From JAFTYO01 sp045611785 (GTDB lineage Bacteria > Pseudomonadota > Alphaproteobacteria > RF32 > CAG-239): DNA of 64,000 nucleotides. Location: positions 1 through 64,000 of the forward strand of contig JAZKXV010000006.1 in NCBI GenBank assembly GCA_045611785.1. The letters are read 5' to 3'. How positions within the stretch are numbered: position 1 is the stretch's first letter; each line of letters begins with the position of its first letter. Made by a program: the position numbers and the translations under genes. This document shows positions 61,740-64,000 of the stretch, one piece after another. A model generated the notes under the pieces. The model saw only the letters and a list, made by a program, of their open reading frames with translations, was not told the DNA's origin and ran no database searches.

Positions 61740-62198
61740 TTAGTTTAGTTCATCAATCTTTTTGCGTATTTCCTCAGGCAAATCAAACTTTTTAGTATAA
61801 ATCTTAAAAATTTCTTTTGCACGAGGAAACTTTAAGATTCTGCACAGAACGTCAGCGCTCAATAGCCAATTGCTTGCATAGATACAAAAGATGTCTTCTG
61901 CATTAGGTAATTCAAATATTCGCCAAACAGCCTTATCACAAAGGGGTTCAAAACGAACAAACCATGGCACAAAATCTTTTGCATTAGGCAAATCAAACAT
62001 ACTAACCATTGATTCATCAGAAATCATGCAAAATGTTTGTAGTGTCATAACTCGCAAAATTTCTTCAACATTTGAAAGGTTAAACATTTTAACCTGTGCT
62101 TCGTCGCAGAGAGCATATTTTTTAGCATACTCTAAAACAACATCTTCTGCATTGGAAATCTCAAACATTTTGAGCTGTTCAAGTTTTGTCTTTCTCAT
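61740..62198 (-). CDS. Repeat protein with five 27-29-residue units
   Basis: A 152-residue protein made almost wholly of five tandem units beginning at about residues 10, 37, 66, 93 and 120. Each opens with an M/I-F/L-x-hydrophobic-x-N/R-A/V-x-(D/E) core (KMFEISNAED, KMFNLSNVEE, SMFDLPNAKD, RIFELPNAED, RILKFPRAKE), followed by a hydrophobic helix. This suggests a short solenoid, probably for protein binding. No family recognised. No signal peptide; the ATG has no strong ribosome site. Confidence 0.68.
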   Translation of the reverse strand: MRKTKLEQLKMFEISNAEDVVLEYAKKYALCDEAQVKMFNLSNVEEILRVMTLQTFCMISDESMVSMFDLPNAKDFVPWFVRFEPLCDKAVWRIFELPNAEDIFCIYASNWLLSADVLCRILKFPRAKEIFKIYTKKFDLPEEIRKKIDELN

Positions 62199-62420
62199 AT
62201 AATACAGATTTTATAATTATAATTTTATATATCTATTATGCATGCTTATATCAAAAAAACAAGCTTTTTATTTTAAAATTTAGTTTGTTAGAGTTATCCG
62301 AAAAAAACATATTCCATCCTGAAAATATAAAAATAATCTGTGAATAAAATCTTTCTATTTTAGAAAATATGTTATTTTAAAAGTATACTACCTGATAATA
62401 TAAGTTTTGGGGATAAATTA

Positions 62421-62939
62421 ATGTTTATGAGTAATTTGTGCAGTAAAACAGATACGTTTGCTAAAATAATGAGTATGTTTATTTTTCTAATGCTAGGTAT
62501 TTTATTTTTTGCAATGTCGCAAAAAGATACATTGTATATTGATTGTAATAAAGCTCTGAGAAAATGCACTATCGGTGAAATAAAAAATGATCAAGTTATT
62601 GTTAATCGAGAAATAAAATATTATGAAATAAAAGGATATTATTTGCATAATTCATCTAAAGGGTATTTCTCGGTATTTGATAATCAGCCCAATACAGTAT
62701 TTGTTTTAAAAATTAAGCAAAAAAACAAAAATGAAAACCTTATGCTTCCGTTTATTACCAAATTAGATATATTGCAGGCAGATAAATTGTATAATGATAT
62801 TTTACATAAAGGTATAAAGATTACGCAAAAGAATCATCACGATTTGTTTTGGCTCATATCGTCAGTTTTAAGTTTTCTAATGTTTTTTCTAAGCTTATAT
62901 TCATTGATAAAAAATAGTAAAAAAGAAAAAAAGATATAA
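62421..62939 (+). CDS. Small two-pass membrane protein of unknown function
   Basis: 172 residues. Hydrophobic segments at about 14-32 and 144-165 flank a soluble beta-rich region of about 110 residues (GEIKNDQVIVNREIKYYEIKGYYL), like DUF3592-type proteins in outline. GGGGA lies 7 nt before the ATG. Monocistronic. Confidence 0.6.
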   Translation: MFMSNLCSKTDTFAKIMSMFIFLMLGILFFAMSQKDTLYIDCNKALRKCTIGEIKNDQVIVNREIKYYEIKGYYLHNSSKGYFSVFDNQPNTVFVLKIKQKNKNENLMLPFITKLDILQADKLYNDILHKGIKITQKNHHDLFWLISSVLSFLMFFLSLYSLIKNSKKEKKI

Positions 62940-63091
62940 CTTGATGTGGTTGATTGGGGAAACAGCTAACTATTGTTGGCAATATTTTGCAATCAGCTAG
63001 ATATAAATAATATGATACAATAAGCATGTCTGTTATCAGTTAGATTATATGAATATAATGAATGCCACTAAATAATGTCATTCATGACATT

Positions 63092-63991
63092 TTATATATC
63101 CATACTTTTTCCTCGTATATACGCAGAGCCTACTTGTGTGCTAAAATAGTTTGCTACCTTTCCTTTTTCTTCAGGAGACATCTGGTTATTCTTTTCATAA
63201 ATTTCAAATATAGTAGGCGATGTTATAACCTTTGAAGCTCTAAAAGCAGCGCTTTTTATAGATGCGTCGTCATCAACAAAATACCATTTAACTAACTGAA
63301 GAATTTTTCCTTCATTTTCTCGCAAAAACTTAAGGTCGGCATCTTTAACATTGGCAGGGTCTTCGCCGCGACCTACAATATAGTTGTGAAAATATCTGGG
63401 TGCATGTTCCACAGAATTATTGCTTTTATCAAAATCTTCATTTTTTAAATTTCTGTTTACAAGCATAATGACATTATGGTTTCTTTTTAATGCTTCTATA
63501 ATTTCATTTACAGCAACTTTTCTTCCGCCGGTACAAACAAGAACATTTGAAGCGTTGGCAGTTGCTTCTAAATATGTCTGGTTATCAGAAAATACGTGAA
63601 TAGGTGCTCTTGTAAATTGACGCATATTTACATCTTTATCAAACTCTTCTAACTTAGTACCTTCCCAATAACGTTGAGTTGTAAAAAAGGCTACGTTACT
63701 TGGTTTTAATCCGCTTACTTCTGTTGTCATATTATATATTGAGCCTGAATATAAAGTCGGTGGAGTTATATATCCAGTATTACAAGGCTTTAATAATTTA
63801 TCTAATTCTTTTAAAAACTTAAGAGTGGTGTCGGCATATCCTTCTTGGTCAAAAGAATAGCCTGAAGTTGCAATTCTATATTTTTTTTTGCCAATGCCAC
63901 TGTTTTTAAGAATGTCGGAGACGTCAGGAGTGTTATGATGCACAAGATTGCAATCATCTTTTGTAAATTCTCCTTTAATGATAGCTTTCAT
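63092..63991 (-). CDS. SLOG/Rossmann-like protein (start near or beyond the window edge)
   Basis: At least 299 residues. The segment YRIATSGYSFDQEGY opens a Rossmann-like half, and NVLVCTGGRKVAVNEIIEALKRNHNVIMLVN (about 155-185) resembles the GG-x-x-T/V-x-x-E motif of SLOG/LOG-type nucleotide-binding proteins. The C-terminal 100 residues are helical. The frame is open to the window end and the ATG has no visible ribosome site, so the true start may lie outside. SLOG proteins include ligand sensors or producers in nucleotide-based conflict systems, but no partner gene is visible here. Confidence 0.55.
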   Translation of the reverse strand: MKAIIKGEFTKDDCNLVHHNTPDVSDILKNSGIGKKKYRIATSGYSFDQEGYADTTLKFLKELDKLLKPCNTGYITPPTLYSGSIYNMTTEVSGLKPSNVAFFTTQRYWEGTKLEEFDKDVNMRQFTRAPIHVFSDNQTYLEATANASNVLVCTGGRKVAVNEIIEALKRNHNVIMLVNRNLKNEDFDKSNNSVEHAPRYFHNYIVGRGEDPANVKDADLKFLRENEGKILQLVKWYFVDDDASIKSAAFRASKVITSPTIFEIYEKNNQMSPEEKGKVANYFSTQVGSAYIRGKSMDI

Positions 63992-64000
63992 CTGAGCTAT

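Overview
This is an AT-rich (clearly below 40% GC by eye), densely coding bacterial chromosome segment. The best fit is a host-associated, fermentative alphaproteobacterium of the gut 'Azospirillum-like'/RF32 type. The evidence is a tolC gene followed by a gene with the PopZ (DUF2497) N-terminal signature, an order typical of Alphaproteobacteria, together with a Gram-negative envelope gene set (TolC, OmpA-type lipoproteins, two classes of autotransporter). The anaerobic set pflB-pflA-focA and the glycogen enzymes glgP and glgX point to fermentation. No 16S gene is present, so the taxonomy is an inference.

Layout. 1-6.6 kb: two membrane proteins of unknown function, glycogen phosphorylase, tolC, a PopZ-like stub, an OmpA-type lipoprotein and a degenerate receiver domain. 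6.8-11.5 kb (accessory): a small protein, a DnaQ-type exonuclease with a signal peptide and a WYL-like tail, a terminator-ended structured RNA candidate, tRNA-Phe(GAA), then a phage-derived cassette (small gene, S24-type repressor, DUF6362-like protein, terminase large subunit) with no capsid or portal genes. 11.6-24 kb: mostly housekeeping and energy metabolism (GT4 glycosyltransferase, thrS, pgpA, mtaB, ftsY, glgX, pflB, pflA). 23.9-31.6 kb: a SpoIIE/STAS partner-switch pair, an SAH/MTA-type deaminase, an HD hydrolase, a hexapeptide acyltransferase, focA, an orphan gene and a MazG-like enzyme.

31.6-38 kb is a surface block on the minus strand: a YadA-like trimeric autotransporter with heptad-unit DNA repeats, an OmpA-type lipoprotein, and a ~1,295-residue autotransporter combining ankyrin-like, EGF-like and beta-helix segments. 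38.2-47.4 kb is a lipid-linked sugar and envelope block: a UbiA-family DPPR-synthase-like enzyme, a HAD phosphatase, two GT-C enzymes, a GT2, a sugar mutarotase, anmK, a NUDIX hydrolase and an internally deleted MdoB/LTA-synthase relative. 48.7-53.9 kb holds an MFS transporter, a small membrane protein, and a ynbA-ynbB-ynbC-like phospholipid-modification operon. 53.9-57 kb: alanine racemase, a small membrane protein, a SemiSWEET transporter and a nucleoside deaminase.

57.2-64 kb is poorly characterised accessory DNA: an exported protein, a permuted-papain-like protein, an unknown cytosolic protein, a GNAT acetyltransferase, a 27-29-residue repeat protein, a small membrane protein and a SLOG-like protein running towards the window end.

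Together the genes describe mobilisation of stored glycogen (glgP, glgX) feeding pyruvate to PFL with formate export by FocA, plus heavy investment in envelope polymers and surface adhesins. The least explained parts are the structured RNA with the secreted exonuclease (7-8.2 kb), the phage cassette without structural genes, the Ank-EGF autotransporter, and the ynbABC-like and UbiA-HAD-GTC loci.
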